Assembly: GCA_021793335.1 (NCBI GenBank)
Contig: JAJYSW010000199.1
Span: 1-6,223 of the forward strand
Length of the DNA stretch: 6,223 bases
Reading direction: 5' to 3'
DNA from: Actinomycetes bacterium
GTDB taxonomy: Bacteria > Actinomycetota > Actinomycetes > Mycobacteriales > Micromonosporaceae
Of this stretch, positions 4,571-6,223 are shown piece after piece; position 1 is the first letter of the stretch; every line of letters starts with the position of its first letter. The notes beneath the pieces were generated by a model. That model saw only the letters and a program-made list of their open reading frames with translations. It searched no databases and was not told the DNA's origin. A program made the position numbers and the translations under genes.

Positions 4571-6109
4571 TCAGCGCAGTTCGAAGCGGAGGGCTCCGGC
4601 GAGCGGGAACCGGAGCGCCCACAGCCGGTCGGGACGGCCGTCGTGCCCGGCGGCGTCGACATGCTCGACCGTCGCGGCCCCGGCGTCGATTCCGTGCAGG
4701 ACCACGGTGCCGCGCTCACCGATCCAGGCGGCGGTGTCGCCTTCGAGCACGGGCTCGATGCGGCTGACGAAGGACTCGACGATCTCGGGCCCGCAGTCGC
4801 GAAGGCCGATGCCCGCCGCGTCCCAGGTGAAGGTGCGGCGGAGCGCGCCGTCGCCGTAGGCGTCGATGGCGACCTCGACGCCGTCGCCGGTGTCGAGCAG
4901 TTCGGCCCGCGAGTCCTCCCCCGGCTGCTGTTCGGCGCCTTCCAGGGTCGGCACCGAGTGCCACGCCGATGAGGGATGCGTCTGCTCGTAGCGCTCGGGC
5001 CCGAAGTAGGCGGCGGTGTACTCGCCCGCCCCCGGGTCGCACAGCAGCTGTTCGCCGTCGGCGGCGATGATGAACGATCCGAGGTCGAGGTGGTTGTGCG
5101 GCTCCTTGTTATAACCGCCCTTGACGGCGAGGGCCCACATGCGGCCTTCGATCCGGCGGCGCTCGACGAACCAGCCGACGTCGGGCAGGAGAGCGCGGCC
5201 GGGCGCCATCGTCCCGCCGAGCTCGCGCCCCCATTCGAGTGTGCGGGTGAGGTGGGCCCAGCGGGCGGCGTGGTCCTCGGCGAAGGCCGGCGTGCGCTCG
5301 GTCACGGGCGGCGTCACGCCGAGCCGGTCGACCAGGCGGGCCAGGAGTCCCGGAGGGAGCATCGGGTCGCGGCTGGAGTCGCCGAAGGTGGCGAAGGAGC
5401 CCGGGTACAGCTGGGCGGCGGCCGGGAAGGAGGCGATCGCCTCGTTCCCGGCGAGGAGGTCCTCGCCGGTGACGTCGCGCCACGCCTCGGCGAAGTACGT
5501 GAAATAGCCGAAGCCGTAGACCCAGTAGTCGACGCCTTCGACGCAGCCGCCGTCGGGCCCGAATGAGAACAGGTAGCTCTGGAGGGTCGGGATGATGCGG
5601 GCGCGGACCCGGTCGCGGTCGACGCCGAGGCGGAGCGCGGCCATCCCGGCGGCTCCGGCGCACACCGCCGTCCAGTTCGAGATGCGCTCTTCCCACCAGA
5701 ACGGCGTCTCGGAGGCGAAGAGCGGTTCGATGACACGGGCGTCGATCTCGGTCCGGACGCGCTCGGCCGTGCCGATGTCGTGGCGCAGCTCGATGATCTC
5801 GGCGAGGGCATGCGCGGTCTCGCACGCGAACAGGTCCACGCAGCGGGCGGGGTCCTCCTCGCCCCAGTGAGCGGGCAGCGCCCAGGAGCGCTCGTCGCAG
5901 ACGGCGGTCAGGACCTCGTCGAGGGCGGGGGCCCCGCCGGCGACGGCGACCGCCGCGAGGTGGCGGCGGCGCGCGAAGTACTGGGTCTCGTAGGGCAGGC
6001 GTCGCCCCGTGGCGGCGAAGTCCTCGGCCAAGTCGGGGTCGAAGTCCGGCAGCGGCGCGGCGGCGAGCTCGCGCAGTTCGCCCATCAGTGCGATCCGGGG
6101 GTCGGTCAT
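4571..6109 (-). CDS. Heparinase II/III-like polysaccharide lyase
   Basis: A 512-residue protein, the usual size for intracellular members of this family. The start is ATG at 6109, with GGAAAGG 9 nt upstream; a 33-residue in-frame extension reads as non-coding. Residues about 1-290 form the (alpha/alpha) toroid, with ISNWTAVCAGAAG (143-155), the conserved SFGPDGGCVEGVDYWVYGFGY (182-202) and FGDSS (242-246). Residues about 305-512 are the beta-sheet domain, with AVKGGYNKEPHNHLDLGSF (328-346), LLCDPGAGEYTAAYFG (355-370) and SAWHSVPTLEG (381-391). By analogy with heparinase II, Asn145, Tyr195 or Tyr198 and His338 are candidate catalytic residues and His340, Asp358 and His384 could bind a metal. 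There is no signal peptide, so it probably acts on imported uronic-acid oligosaccharides by beta-elimination. The substrate is unknown and no transporter is in view. Confidence 0.88.
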   Translation of the reverse strand: MTDPRIALMGELRELAAAPLPDFDPDLAEDFAATGRRLPYETQYFARRRHLAAVAVAGGAPALDEVLTAVCDERSWALPAHWGEEDPARCVDLFACETAHALAEIIELRHDIGTAERVRTEIDARVIEPLFASETPFWWEERISNWTAVCAGAAGMAALRLGVDRDRVRARIIPTLQSYLFSFGPDGGCVEGVDYWVYGFGYFTYFAEAWRDVTGEDLLAGNEAIASFPAAAQLYPGSFATFGDSSRDPMLPPGLLARLVDRLGVTPPVTERTPAFAEDHAARWAHLTRTLEWGRELGGTMAPGRALLPDVGWFVERRRIEGRMWALAVKGGYNKEPHNHLDLGSFIIAADGEQLLCDPGAGEYTAAYFGPERYEQTHPSSAWHSVPTLEGAEQQPGEDSRAELLDTGDGVEVAIDAYGDGALRRTFTWDAAGIGLRDCGPEIVESFVSRIEPVLEGDTAAWIGERGTVVLHGIDAGAATVEHVDAAGHDGRPDRLWALRFPLAGALRFELR

Positions 6110-6184
6110 GGACCTGCGCCTTTCCGCTTCGGTGGCAATCGGGGAGGCGGGCCTGCTCACCGACCCCGACGCGCGGTGTCCGCG

Positions 6185-6213
6185 AACGGTCCCAGCCGTG
6201 TGGCTCAACGGTA
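6185..6213 (-). promoter_or_regulatory. Possible promoter/operator elements of the lyase
   Basis: The hexamer AACGGT occurs at 6185-6190 and 6207-6212 on the plus strand, 22 bp apart, about two helical turns. The second copy overlaps TACCGT read on the minus strand (6213-6208), which fits TANNNT and could be a -10 for the lyase gene; its -35 would lie beyond the window edge. The surrounding ACGGTAACGT is an imperfect dyad (8 of 10 symmetric positions). Weak evidence. Confidence 0.2.
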
Positions 6214-6223
6214 ACGTGCGAGC

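Noticed and set aside
4976..5566. 196-codon plus-strand frame opposite the lyase
   Set aside because: Gly/Glu/Val-rich antisense shadow with no domain.
6110..6208. 33-residue N-terminal extension of the lyase
   Set aside because: Low-complexity Ser/Arg/Ala sequence with no family counterpart; the ATG at 6109 opens the conserved part and has a ribosome binding site.
1..6223. CRISPR array, insertion sequence, tRNA, toxin-antitoxin or prophage genes
   Set aside because: No regularly spaced repeats, transposase motifs, cloverleaf sequence or phage-type genes were found on either strand.

Overview
The window is about 70% G+C with strong G/C preference at third codon positions and frequent GTG starts. 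It carries an actinobacterial-type seven-iron ferredoxin gene directly followed by an actinobacterial-type dapC, so the source is almost certainly a high-GC Actinomycetota. A Glycomyces-like relative is a guess only. All edges fall in non-coding or unassigned sequence, so neighbouring genes are not visible.

Layout: (1) Positions 1-523 hold no convincing gene. They contain a short tandem repeat, a cluster of perfect palindromes and a GC-rich hairpin in front of a plus-strand gene (524-973) for a small secreted, very acidic Pro/Glu/Ala-rich protein. (2) A perfect 10-bp stem-loop separates it from the convergent minus-strand pair fdxA-dapC (2514 to 1073): a 7Fe ferredoxin and the N-succinyldiaminopimelate aminotransferase of lysine and peptidoglycan biosynthesis, only 5 nt apart and probably co-transcribed. 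(3) Divergent from fdxA is a GNAT acetyltransferase (2612-3529) with an N-terminal SH3-like region, in the style of M. tuberculosis Rv0428c. (4) Convergent to it, on the minus strand, are two small four-helix membrane proteins that overlap by GTGA (4456-4058 and 4061-3576), with a candidate TAGGAT promoter and operator-like dyads upstream. (5) The right quarter is a minus-strand heparinase II/III-type polysaccharide lyase (6109-4571) with no signal peptide, separated from the membrane pair by a 9-bp stem hairpin.

How they fit together: fdxA-dapC is a conserved housekeeping unit. The lyase looks like accessory sugar catabolism acting on imported oligosaccharides, although no transporter or regulator is visible. 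The membrane pair and the secreted acidic protein are unrecognised. I see no mobile element, CRISPR array, rRNA or tRNA. The least explained items are the palindrome cluster with its secreted Cys-repeat protein, and the dyad-flanked promoter of the membrane pair. Neither amounts to proof of a new system.
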